Shown piece by piece: positions 1 to 5,799 of a DNA stretch of 6,768 nt. The stretch is taken from positions 1-6,768 of the forward strand of contig JALOPA010000105.1 in the NCBI GenBank assembly GCA_025454125.1, given 5' to 3'. A program made the translations under genes and the position numbers. Source of the DNA: Thermodesulfobacteriota bacterium (GTDB taxonomy: Bacteria; Desulfobacterota; DSM-4660; Desulfatiglandales; HGW-15). The notes under the pieces were generated by a model. It was not told the DNA's origin. It made no database searches and worked only from the letters and a program-made list of their open reading frames with translations. Positions within the stretch are counted from its first letter, which is position 1; each line of letters starts with the position of its first letter.

Positions 1-2681
1 GTCTTGATCACGTCGAGGTTGTGCTCGATGACCACGACCGTGTTGTTGAGGTCGACCAGGAGGTTCAACACCTCGAGGAGTTTCTGAATGTCCGCGAAGT
101 GGAGGCCCGTGGTCGGCTCATCAAGAAGGTACAGGGTATTTCCCGTGTCCCTTTTGCTCAGCTCCCTGGAGAGTTTCACCCTCTGCGCTTCACCTCCGGA
201 GAGGGTGACCGCGGACTGGCCCAGGGTGATGTACCCGAGCCCCACGTCGATCAGGGTCTTCAGCTTGCTTTTGATGGCGGGCACGTGCTCAAAAAAGCCG
301 TAGGCCTGGTACACGGTCAGCCCCAGGACGTCGGCGATGTGAAGCCCCTTGTACCGGACTTCCAACGTGTCCCGGTTGAACCGAAGCCCCTGGCACTCCT
401 CACAGGTTACGTACACGTCCGGGAGAAAGTGCATCTCGATCTTGATGATGCCGTCGCCGTTGCACGCTTCGCACCGTCCCCCCTTCACATTGAAACTGAA
501 CCTTCCCGGCGCATAGCCTCTCACTCTCGCGTCTGGCAGCATGGCGAAGAGGTCCCGGATGGGATTGAACACTCCCGTGTAGGTGGCGGGGTTGGACCGA
601 GGGGTTCTCCCGATCGGGCTTTGATCAATGCGGATGACCTTGTCGACATGCTGGAAACCGTGAAAGGCTTTCACCTTGCCGATTTTTTCCTTCGAACGAT
701 AGAGCCGTTGAGCCAGGGCGGGAAAGAGGATTTCGTTGATGAGGCTGCTCTTTCCCGAGCCCGAAACTCCGGTGACGCAGGTGAAGGTGCCGAGAGGGAT
801 TTCCACCCGGACGTCCTTGAGATTGTTGTGAGCGGCTCCTTCAATCACCAGCCTGGAGCCGTTGGAGGGCCTTCTCGATTTAGGCAAGGGGATGCTTTGC
901 CGTCCTGAGAGGTACCTGCCGGTCAGGGACGCCTCGCTTCTCAAGAGCTGAGACGCGGTCCCCTGAAAGACGATTTCCCCCCCGTTCACGCCCGCCCCAG
1001 GGCCCATGTCGATCACCTGATCTGCGGAAAGAATGGTCTCCGCATCGTGCTCGACCACCAGAACCGTGTTCCCGAGATCTCTCAACCGCCTCAGGTTCTG
1101 GAGGAGGCGAAGGTTGTCCCTCTGATGAAGGCCGATGCTGGGCTCGTCGAGAACATAGAGAACGCCGGCAAGCCCTGAACCGATCTGAGTGGCCAGCCGA
1201 ATCCTTTGATCCTCTCCTCCGGACAGGGTGGAGGCGGGCCTGTCCATGGAGAGGTAGTCGAGCCCCACGCTTCTCAGAAACCACAGCCGCTCGCGGATCT
1301 CCTTGAGAACCCTTTCCGCGATGGCGGCCTCTCTCGGGTCGAGCCGAAGGTCCTCGAAAAAGTCGAAGGATCGCTCGATGGACAAGGCCGTGAGCTGACG
1401 GATGGAGAGCCCGTGCACCGTCACGGCAAGGGGAACGGGCTTCAGCCTCGCGCCTTGGCACGAGGGGCAGGGCTGGAGGCTCAAGTATTTCTCGATTTCT
1501 TCCCGGATCATGTAGGACTCTGTTTCGCGGTACCGTCGTTCGAGGCTGGGAATGACGCCCTCAAAGGGCCGTTTGTAATAGTGGCGGTGGTCGTCGCGCT
1601 CGAAATAGAACTTGATCTTTTCTTCGCCGGAGCCGCGCAGAAAAACCTCCTGCACCTTCTTCGGGAGACTTCGGTAAGGGGTGTAGACGTCCACCCGGTA
1701 GTGCTGGCAGAGGGCATCCAACATCTGCTGGTAGTAAATGGAGTGGCGGGTGGCCCAAGGCGCGATGGCACCGTCGTGGAGCGACCGGTTGGGGTCGGGC
1801 ACGATGAGGTCCGGGTCAAAGTACCGCTTGATGCCCAGGCCGCTGCATTCCGCGCACGCGCCCTGGGGGCTGTTGAAGGAAAACATCTGGGGGGTCAGCT
1901 CAGGAATGCTGATGCCGCAGTTCGTGCAAGCCGCTTTTTGGCTGAAAAAGATCTCCCTCCCTTCCGGGAGATCGAGGAGCGCCAGGCCGTCGGAAAGACG
2001 GAGGGTAAGCTCCATGGAGTCTGTGAGGCGGCGCCTGATGTATTTGTTCACGGCCAGGCGATCGACGATCACGCGGATCGTGTGCTTCCTGCTTTTATCG
2101 AGGGCAATGTTTTCTTCCAGAAGCACGGTTTCTCCGTCGATTTTCACCCGGGTGAAGCCGTCCTTCCTCAGCTTCTGAAGGAGCTGAGCGTGTTCGCCCT
2201 TCTTGGAGTCCACAAGAGGGGCCAGGATCTGGATCCGAGTCCCTTCCGGCAGGGCCAGAACCTGGTCGATGATCTGCGGGGTGGTCTGCGGCGCTATCTC
2301 CAGACCGCACTGGGGGCAGTGGGGCTTGCCGATCCTCGCAAAGAGGAGCCGCAGGTAGTCATAGATCTCCGTGACCGTGCCCACCGTGGAACGGGGATTG
2401 CTGCTGGCCGACCTCTGTTCGATGGAAATGGCAGGAGAGAGTCCTTCGATGGCGTCCACATCCGGCTTGTCCATCTGCTCCAGGAACTGCCGTGCATAGG
2501 CGGAAAGCGATTCGACGTAGCGCCTTTGCCCTTCGGCATAGATGGTGTCGAAGGCAAGGGAGGACTTGCCGGATCCTGACAGTCCTGTGATCACCACGAG
2601 CTTGTTGCGCGGGATGTCCAGAGAAAGGTTCTTGAGGTTGTGCTGTCTTGCTCCGCGGATTTTAATGGTGTCCGTAGGCAT
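1..2681 (-). CDS. uvrA: UvrABC system protein A (excinuclease ABC subunit A), C-terminus cut by window edge
   Basis: UvrA is the DNA-damage-recognition ATPase of nucleotide excision repair. It acts in the cytoplasm as a dimer and loads UvrB at lesions. The minus-strand frame is open for 893 codons from the ATG at 2681. The N-terminus reads [18 protein letters not shown]. Walker [10 protein letters not shown] has Lys39, and the second Walker [10 protein letters not shown] has Lys644. The first ABC signature is TLSGGEDQR (Ser487), followed by [15 protein letters not shown]; the second is TLSGGEAQR, followed by [10 protein letters not shown]. The C-terminal zinc module is Cys737, 740, 760 and 763 (CEAC...CEEC). 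An additional Cys pair set (ACTNC...CAEC) lies in the insertion domain. Numbering is within a few residues of E. coli UvrA (940 aa), so about 50 residues are missing at the left edge. The first signature has Asp491 where Ala is common. The start has no clear Shine-Dalgarno, only an A-rich run, and an in-frame stop (2726-2724) closes the frame upstream with no other good start. No LexA-type box was recognised upstream. Long open frames on the opposite strand are shadows. Confidence 0.98.
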   Translation of the reverse strand, partial: MPTDTIKIRGARQHNLKNLSLDIPRNKLVVITGLSGSGKSSLAFDTIYAEGQRRYVESLSAYARQFLEQMDKPDVDAIEGLSPAISIEQRSASSNPRSTVGTVTEIYDYLRLLFARIGKPHCPQCGLEIAPQTTPQIIDQVLALPEGTRIQILAPLVDSKKGEHAQLLQKLRKDGFTRVKIDGETVLLEENIALDKSRKHTIRVIVDRLAVNKYIRRRLTDSMELTLRLSDGLALLDLPEGREIFFSQKAACTNCGISIPELTPQMFSFNSPQGACAECSGLGIKRYFDPDLIVPDPNRSLHDGAIAPWATRHSIYYQQMLDALCQHYRVDVYTPYRSLPKKVQEVFLRGSGEEKIKFYFERDDHRHYYKRPFEGVIPSLERRYRETESYMIREEIEKYLSLQPCPSCQGARLKPVPLAVTVHGLSIRQLTALSIERSFDFFEDLRLDPREAAIAERVLKEIRERLWFLRSVGLDYLSMDRPASTLSGGEDQRIRLATQIGSGLAGVLYVLDEPSIGLHQRDNLRLLQNLRRLRDLGNTVLVVEHDAETILSADQVIDMGPGAGVNGGEIVFQGTASQLLRSEASLTGRYLSGRQSIPLPKSRRPSNGSRLVIEGAAHNNLKDVRVEIPLGTFTCVTGVSGSGKSSLINEILFPALAQRLYRSKEKIGKVKAFHGFQHVDKVIRIDQSPIGRTPRSNPATYTGVFNPIRDLFAMLPDARVRGYAPGRFSFNVKGGRCEACNGDGIIKIEMHFLPDVYVTCEECQGLRFNRDTLEVRYKGLHIADVLGLTVYQAYGFFEHVPAIKSKLKTLIDVGLGYITLGQSAVTLSGGEAQRVKLSRELSKRDTGNTLYLLDEPTTGLHFADIQKLLEVLNLLVDLNNTVVVIEHNLDVIK

Positions 2682-2838
2682 GGATCTTTTTTTGTTGAAC
2701 CCCCGGGATTTCTCTGTAACCTGTCAACCGTCCACCGGTGCTTCCTGAGCACGGTCCGAGTTCGCATGTGCGCACCGGGTTAATCAAAAATCTTGCGCAA
2801 AGACTCTAGTCATCTCAGGAGATTAGCCCTCCGCCCTA

Positions 2839-2866
2839 TTGACATTGGGGCGGCAGAGGTTAATGG
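2839..2866 (+). promoter_or_regulatory. possible sigma-70 promoter for the small 93-aa gene
   Basis: A perfect TTGACA lies at 2839-2844. With a 16-nt spacer the -10 position reads TAATGG (2861-2866), which is a poor match to TATAAT. It lies about 35-60 nt upstream of the ATG at 2900, a sensible place for a promoter. The weak -10 makes this tentative. Confidence 0.25.
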
Positions 2867-2882
2867 TTTAGCAACCAAGGAA

Positions 2883-2899
2883 AAAGGAGGTGATCCAGC
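2883..2899 (+). promoter_or_regulatory. extended Shine-Dalgarno of the 93-aa gene
   Basis: The run AAAGGAGGTGATCCAGC lies immediately before the ATG at 2900, with nine bases between the GGAGG core and the start codon. It is complementary over about 17 nt to the 16S rRNA 3' end typical of many bacteria (GCTGGATCACCTCCTTT, from recall). This goes well beyond the usual 5-8 nt. It fixes the start of the gene and predicts strong initiation, although pairing this long could also slow ribosome escape. Confidence 0.9.
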
Positions 2900-3181
2900 A
2901 TGGAAGCGAACCATGTCACTGTGTTTGTTCCAGGAGTACGGTCCCTCAGCGACCAGGAGGTGTCCAGGCTGCCCGAGGAAAAGATCCGGGCGGCGCAAAC
3001 ATCCAGTGCGGAAGGCGTTTGGCTTGAGGTTCCATGCCCTGACCTTTCATGTCTCACGGGAGAAGGACGCATCACGTTCCCGGTCAAAGGCGCGCCTGAA
3101 AAGGAAGAGAAAGGCTTTTGGCTGAATCTCTTCTGTCCCGAAAACACCTGTGAGGTGCGACAGGCAACAGATCTCCCCTAA
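2900..3181 (+). CDS. small protein with two repeated CPxxxC units, candidate metal-binding, function unknown
   Basis: This is a 93-residue cytoplasmic protein with no signal peptide or membrane segment. I do not recognise the family. The N-terminal part (about 1-35) is polar and probably helical (SLSDQEVSRLPEEKIRAAQ). The rest contains an internal duplication: GVWLEVPCPDLSC (39-51) and GFWLNLFCPENTC (72-84), offset by 33 residues and sharing Gly, Trp, Leu, Cys, Pro and Cys. The four cysteines (46, 51, 79, 84) form two C-x4-C pairs, suggesting a zinc or other metal site, or two beta-hairpin knuckles packing together; that is inference. The start is secured by an exceptionally strong Shine-Dalgarno, and the gene is followed 16 nt later by a strong terminator, so it is probably a single-gene transcript. 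It is divergent from uvrA and convergent with pdxA. Strong translation signals and the paired motif make it very likely real. Confidence 0.85.
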   Translation: MEANHVTVFVPGVRSLSDQEVSRLPEEKIRAAQTSSAEGVWLEVPCPDLSCLTGEGRITFPVKGAPEKEEKGFWLNLFCPENTCEVRQATDLP

Positions 3182-3197
3182 GTATAACTTCCATCCA

Positions 3198-3240
3198 AGA
3201 GGGAGGAAAAGGAACAAATTTTCCTCCCTCTCTTTTCTTC
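3198..3240 (+). terminator. rho-independent terminator of the 93-aa gene
   Basis: A perfect 13-bp stem has its left arm at 3198-3210 (AGAGGGAGGAAAA) and its right arm at 3219-3231 (TTTTCCTCCCTCT). The loop is 8 nt, and the stem is followed by a T-rich tail (CTTTTCTTC). It begins 16 nt after the TAA at 3179-3181. On the minus strand the downstream sequence is not T-rich, so the hairpin should terminate mainly plus-strand transcription. Confidence 0.88.
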
Positions 3241-3308
3241 CGGAACTTTATCCGGCCGGTCGACCGCTCATGCGACAACTCGATCGCCCTGAAGTCTGCA
3301 TCGTCTCC

Positions 3309-3333
3309 CACGGACAAGCAGGGCTTGTCCGTG
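3309..3333 (-). terminator. hairpin just downstream of pdxA, possible transcript end
   Basis: A perfect 11-bp stem, CACGGACAAGC (3309-3319) and GCTTGTCCGTG (3323-3333), has a 3-nt loop. On the minus strand it begins 8 nt after the pdxA stop codon. No T-run follows it on that strand, so it is not a classical intrinsic terminator. It may protect the mRNA 3' end or act with Rho. The 3198-3231 hairpin downstream may back it up. Confidence 0.4.
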
Positions 3334-3341
3334 CAACCCCG

Positions 3342-4370
3342 TCATGCTGAGTGTCCGTGGTGCTTCAATGCCGTCTCTCTGTTCTTCGCCATTTGGACGG
3401 CCATCCGGATCGCGGCTTTAAGGCTCGAGGGATCGGCTAGGTCCTTGCCGGCAATGTCATAGGCGGTTCCGTGGTCCACGGATGTTCTGACAATCGGCAG
3501 TCCCAAAGTGACATTCACGGCGTCTGAGAAGTGGAGAAGCTTCAAGGGAATGAGACCCTGATCATGGTACATGGACACCACCGCGTCGAATTCTCCTCCT
3601 GCGGCCTTGCAAAAGAGACTGTCCGCAGGAAAGGGACCTTCCACGCGATACCCTTGGGTCTTTGCCTTCCGGATCGCAGGGACGATGAGCTCTTCCTCCT
3701 CTTTGCCGAACAGGCCCTTTTCTCCGGCATGAGGGTTGAGACCGGCCACGGCAAGCCGCGGTCTAAGAATCCCGAAGTCCTGCTCGAGCGCCTTCGCTGT
3801 GATCCTGATGGTTTTGAAGATGTTTTCTTTGCTCAGAAGGACCGGGACCTCTTTCAGCGCGCAGTGGATGGTCACCAGGGCCACGCGGAGCTTTGCGCCT
3901 GCCAGCATCATGACGAAGTCCCTGCATCGGGTGCGCGACGCAATGAGCTGGGTATGACCCTCGTAAGCGTATCCGGCCTCATGCATCAGGGTTTTGCTGA
4001 TGGGGCAGGTGACCACCGCGGCGAGTTCTTTTCTCCCGGCCAGGTCCACAGCGGTGAGGATGCAGTCCACCATGGCGGTCCCGCCTGCCGTGTTCGGGAT
4101 TCCCGGCGTGAGAACATCCGGCTGCAGGTTGCACACGGCGACGAGGTCAATCTGCCGCGGTTTCCCTTGCGCCTCAGAGGGGTGGATGATTTCTCTGACG
4201 GCTGGAACACGCTTTTTGCCCTTGTAAAGAATCAATGCTCCCGGGTCGCCGAACACAACAGGGCGGCAGAGCTCATAGATCCTCGAATCGGAGAGGGCCT
4301 TGACAATGATCTCCGGTCCTATACCCGAGGGATCGCCCATGGTGATGCCGATAACAGGTCGTTTTTTCAG
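3342..4370 (-). CDS. pdxA: 4-hydroxythreonine-4-phosphate dehydrogenase, probably starting at CTG
   Basis: PdxA oxidises 4-phosphohydroxy-L-threonine with NAD; the product decarboxylates and is condensed by PdxJ with deoxyxylulose phosphate to give pyridoxine phosphate, the vitamin B6 precursor. The predicted protein is 342 residues, close to the usual 330-340. It has the family N-terminus VIGITMGDPSGIGPE (6-20), followed by PGIPNTAGGTA (89-99), TCPISK (121-126) and YEGHTQ (136-141). The three metal-binding histidines are His169 (TIHCAL), His214 (GLNPHAGE) and His269 (SMYHDQG), matching E. coli His166, 211 and 266 with a constant offset. The late motif SVDHGTAYDIAG is also present. The start is at the in-frame CTG (4370-4368), which follows GGAGG with a 6-nt spacer. 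No ATG, GTG or TTG in this frame fits the family N-terminus: the next ATG (codon 11) would remove the first beta strand, and the distant ATG at 4550 would add 60 unrelated residues translated from repeat DNA. The gene is monocistronic here and convergent with the 93-aa gene. Confidence 0.96.
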   Translation of the reverse strand: MKKRPVIGITMGDPSGIGPEIIVKALSDSRIYELCRPVVFGDPGALILYKGKKRVPAVREIIHPSEAQGKPRQIDLVAVCNLQPDVLTPGIPNTAGGTAMVDCILTAVDLAGRKELAAVVTCPISKTLMHEAGYAYEGHTQLIASRTRCRDFVMMLAGAKLRVALVTIHCALKEVPVLLSKENIFKTIRITAKALEQDFGILRPRLAVAGLNPHAGEKGLFGKEEEELIVPAIRKAKTQGYRVEGPFPADSLFCKAAGGEFDAVVSMYHDQGLIPLKLLHFSDAVNVTLGLPIVRTSVDHGTAYDIAGKDLADPSSLKAAIRMAVQMAKNRETALKHHGHSA

Positions 4371-4381
4371 AGGACTCCTCC
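4368..4381 (-). promoter_or_regulatory. RBS and CTG start codon of pdxA
   Basis: On the minus strand GGAGG (4381-4377) is followed by AGTCCT and then CTG AAA AAA CGA, which encodes the family N-terminus. The spacing is ideal, which supports CTG as the initiator. Only a sequencing error or a non-standard start would explain the lack of ATG, GTG or TTG here. Confidence 0.7.
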
Positions 4382-4463
4382 AATTGCAGCTCTTTGTCGT
4401 TGTCCGAGAGGACAGCCCGCGGCCTGAGGCAAAGAGTTCACTTTGCTTTTTGCACCACGACGC

Positions 4464-4656
4464 AGGCACAAAGATGCAACCCGCCACACTGACGGCGGGT
4501 AAAAGGCACATAGGCACAAAGCAAAAAAAGGGACATAGGCACACAGGCACAGAGGGGCAAAGCAGAAGACTTCTTTTTTTCTTTACCCTTTGAATCTTTG
4601 CCCCTTATCACTTTGTCCCTTTCTTCGGCTCTGTGCCTTTGTCCCTCTGTCCCTTT
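4464..4656. repeat. octamer repeats arranged as a long imperfect inverted repeat
   Basis: The left half carries five AGGCACA copies (4464, 4504, 4512, 4537, 4545), several exactly 8 nt apart. The right half carries the complementary type, CTGTGCCT, TTGTCCCT, CTGTCCCT, also with an 8-nt period. Arms 4527-4554 and 4629-4656 pair at 25 of 28 positions. An inner perfect 9-bp pair, GGGGCAAAG (4554-4562) and CTTTGCCCC (4596-4604), lies within them. The stretch would form a long hairpin in RNA from either strand and lies in the proposed pdxA leader. It resembles the low-complexity intergenic repeats common in environmental proteobacterial genomes, so a role is not assured. Confidence 0.8.
4479..4500 (-). 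repeat. GC-rich hairpin in the pdxA leader
   Basis: A perfect 7-bp stem, ACCCGCC (4479-4485) and GGCGGGT (4494-4500), has an 8-nt loop. On the minus strand it is followed by TTGCATCTTTGTG, which is only moderately T-rich. If the pdxA transcript starts upstream of it, this could be a weak attenuator or simply leader structure. No riboswitch consensus was recognised around it. Confidence 0.4.
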
Positions 4657-4670
4657 GCCACTGGCTCAAG

Positions 4671-4699
4671 AGGTTAGGTGAGGGAGGCAATTCTGTCAA
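4671..4699 (-). promoter_or_regulatory. possible sigma-70 promoter for pdxA
   Basis: Reading the minus strand, a perfect TTGACA (4699-4694) is followed by a 17-nt spacer and TAACCT (4676-4671), which keeps the important T, A and final T of the -10 box. Transcription would begin near 4664, giving a leader of about 290 nt that contains the octamer inverted repeat and the GC-rich hairpin. Confidence 0.4.
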
Positions 4700-4705
4700 A
4701 TGATT

Positions 4706-4720
4706 TAGGATCAAATCCTA
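4706..4720. promoter_or_regulatory. small dyad next to the proposed pdxA promoter
   Basis: Perfect arms TAGGAT (4706-4711) and ATCCTA (4715-4720) are separated by CAA. The dyad lies 6 nt upstream of the minus-strand TTGACA, a position where a regulator could act. A 6-bp dyad is short and could be chance. Confidence 0.25.
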
Positions 4721-4733
4721 TGGGACACAGCTT

Positions 4734-4803
4734 AACGCGGATAGAGACGGATTGTTTCCTTCTAACTCCAAAGAAAAAGTGATCTGTGTTCATTTGCGTT
4801 CAT
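4734..4803. repeat. degenerate inverted pair of GTTCAT-type intergenic repeat
   Basis: The left element (4734-4752) begins AACGCGGATAGAGACGGAT. The reverse complement of the right element (4782-4800) matches it at 13 of 19 positions. The right side also holds GTTCAT twice, 10 nt apart (4788 and 4798). This resembles the 'GTTCATCTGCG' type of dispersed intergenic repeat often seen beside AGGCACA-type octamers; that family link is from recall. No transposase or other gene is present, so it is likely a decayed repeat with no coding role. Confidence 0.5.
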
Positions 4804-4828
4804 CTATGTCCCAATCTTTATTCTTCCC

Positions 4829-4853
4829 AAAATTGCCAAAGTTTGACAATTTT
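4829..4853. promoter_or_regulatory. 25-bp near-perfect palindrome, candidate activator-binding site
   Basis: Arms AAAATTGCCAAA (4829-4840) and TTTGACAATTTT (4842-4853) surround a single central G. They pair at 11 of 12 positions, the one mismatch being G against A. The centre lies about 142 bp upstream of the start site predicted from the sigma-54 promoter, the usual range for an enhancer site of an NtrC-type activator. The right arm also contains TTGACA, but no good -10 box follows, so a sigma-70 promoter here is less likely. Confidence 0.55.
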
Positions 4854-4956
4854 CGCTTAATCTCATTAAAAGAGCCCATTTTGCTCATTTAATTTAACTG
4901 CCTATATTTGCTTAACAAAAATCAAAAAATGACAAGTGAGACCCGGCTTCACCGTC

Positions 4957-4973
4957 TGGTACAACCATTGCAT
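4957..4973 (+). promoter_or_regulatory. sigma-54 (RpoN) -24/-12 promoter for the secreted-protein operon
   Basis: The sequence TGGTAC-N5-TTGCAT matches the sigma-54 consensus TGGCAC-N5-TTGCW with one change (C to T). The invariant GG (4958-4959) and GC (4970-4971) have the required 10 nt between them. A C precedes the TGG, also as in the consensus. Transcription would begin near 4983, leaving a 76-nt leader before the ATG at 5059. The surrounding DNA is AT-rich, and no better sigma-70 promoter is evident. Confidence 0.75.
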
Positions 4974-5032
4974 ATAAAGATAAACGGAAAATAAGCGAGT
5001 GCTTTTTAAGTTACACCCTGAAGGAGCCGATC

Positions 5033-5062
5033 GTGAAAAACTGTGAGAAAGGACAGGGATGA
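5033..5062 (+). CDS. nine-codon leader ORF overlapping the next start as ATGA
   Basis: A GTG at 5033 follows AAGGAG (5021-5026) with a 6-nt spacer. It opens a frame of nine codons (VKNCEKGQG, Met at position 1 if initiated), ending at TGA 5060-5062. That stop overlaps the ATG of the following gene in the classic ATGA arrangement, so the downstream gene may be translated by coupling. The downstream gene's own RBS (AAAGGA, only 5 nt before its ATG) lies inside this ORF. The peptide is too short for a domain assignment, and a chance ORF is possible. Confidence 0.4.
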   Translation: MKNCEKGQG

Positions 5063-5784
5063 GGAAGATCCATTTCCTAGTTCTTGTGTGTCTTTTTGCA
5101 GGATCCTTTCCGGCCAATGCCTGGAGCCAGGATGTTTTTGCGCCTGTCAAGAAAGTCTACATGAACGACGGGAAGGTGATCGAATGCCAGATGGGCTGGC
5201 TGGACGGGGCCAAGATGATATGCCGAAAATTCGGCGGGAACGTGACCCTGCCCCTCCAGAGCGTCCATTTTGAAAAGACCTTTCCGAAGTACAAGGGCGT
5301 GGAGGGCGAAACGGTTCTCCTTGTCCATCCCGGGCCCAGGTACCAGGATGAGAACATCGTCATCAACAACGTGCGCATGGTGCGAGGACCTGACAGCCAA
5401 TCCAAGAGCCCCTGCACCGTAGTCTTTGAGATCATGAACCGGGGGGACCCTTGCGAGGTTCGCGTGGCGGTGAGCGCTCTGGACGCCCAGGGCAGGGTCC
5501 TCCATCAGATCGAGATCCCTTCGGAGGTAAGGCTCGACACGGGTGAGACCTCCCTTCTGAAAAAACAGCTGGAAGGGCCTGCCGCCGGCCTGGAGACCCA
5601 GATGAGCTACCTCAAGGTCACCCAGGTGGAGAGAAGCCACATTCAGGAAACTCTCTTGAACGGGAAGAAGGCGGGGCAGGGGACGGCGGGCACTTCGGCG
5701 GATGGAACCCAGGACAGGGCCAAGCAGGAAAAGATCAGAGCGCTCAAGGACCAGTTCCTGAGAGAAAGGCCTTCGTCTCCCTAG
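5059..5784 (+). CDS. secreted (periplasmic) protein with a small beta domain and an Ig-like region, function unknown
   Basis: This 241-residue protein has a clear Sec signal peptide: MRK, then a hydrophobic core (about 5-17), then ANA as the likely signal peptidase I site with cleavage after Ala21. No lipobox is seen. Residues about 29-75 (VKKVYMNDGKVIECQMGWLDG...LPLQSVHF) resemble the short beta-barrel pattern 'xVyLkdGxvieg...G.xvxlPlxxV' found in many deltaproteobacterial exported proteins. Residues about 100-190, with VVFEIMNRG, VRVAVSALDAQGRVL and VRLDTGETSLLKKQL, resemble an FxLYD or DUF3426-like beta-sandwich, a tentative match by eye. Mature cysteines 43, 55, 119 and 132 could form two disulfides, one per domain. 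The tail (195-241) is Gly/Ala/Thr-rich, then a charged helix. The start is chosen from the signal peptide and the AAAGGA at 5048-5053. It is the first gene after the sigma-54 promoter, and the next gene follows after 15 nt, so they are probably cotranscribed. Confidence 0.9.
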   Translation: MRKIHFLVLVCLFAGSFPANAWSQDVFAPVKKVYMNDGKVIECQMGWLDGAKMICRKFGGNVTLPLQSVHFEKTFPKYKGVEGETVLLVHPGPRYQDENIVINNVRMVRGPDSQSKSPCTVVFEIMNRGDPCEVRVAVSALDAQGRVLHQIEIPSEVRLDTGETSLLKKQLEGPAAGLETQMSYLKVTQVERSHIQETLLNGKKAGQGTAGTSADGTQDRAKQEKIRALKDQFLRERPSSP

Positions 5785-5799
5785 AAAGGATGCACCACA

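Noticed and set aside
21..908. Long plus-strand open frame of 295 codons
   Set aside because: It lies wholly antisense to uvrA, whose frame has clear Walker, signature and zinc motifs; its translation has no recognisable domain and no RBS.
1206..2579. Plus-strand open frame of 457 codons
   Set aside because: It is antisense to conserved uvrA sequence. High GC and the codon pattern of the real gene keep the opposite frame open.
2722..2727. Minus-strand TTGACA as a uvrA -35 box
   Set aside because: At 16-18 nt downstream the sequence is G-rich (GGGGG) with no -10-like hexamer, so it was not called as a promoter.
2883..2899. Fragment of an antisense 16S rRNA gene
   Set aside because: Similarity to the 16S 3' end complement stops exactly at the start codon, and the upstream bases do not match, so an extended ribosome-binding site is the simpler reading.
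3531..4427. Plus-strand open frame of 298 codons
   Set aside because: It is the antisense shadow of pdxA, which carries all three metal-binding histidines and the family motifs.
4371..4550. A 60-residue N-terminal extension of PdxA starting at ATG 4550, looking faintly like a signal peptide
   Set aside because: The extension is encoded by octamer repeats, has no counterpart in the PdxA family and lacks an RBS; PdxA is cytoplasmic. The CTG with GGAGG is far better placed.
4464..4656. CRISPR array
   Set aside because: Repeats are 8-nt, degenerate and nearly contiguous with no 30-40 nt unique spacers, and no cas gene is present.
4843..4871. Sigma-70 promoter starting from TTGACA at 4843
   Set aside because: The hexamer is part of the 25-bp palindrome, and the best -10 (TTAAAA) matches only three of six positions; the sigma-54 element closer to the gene is much stronger.
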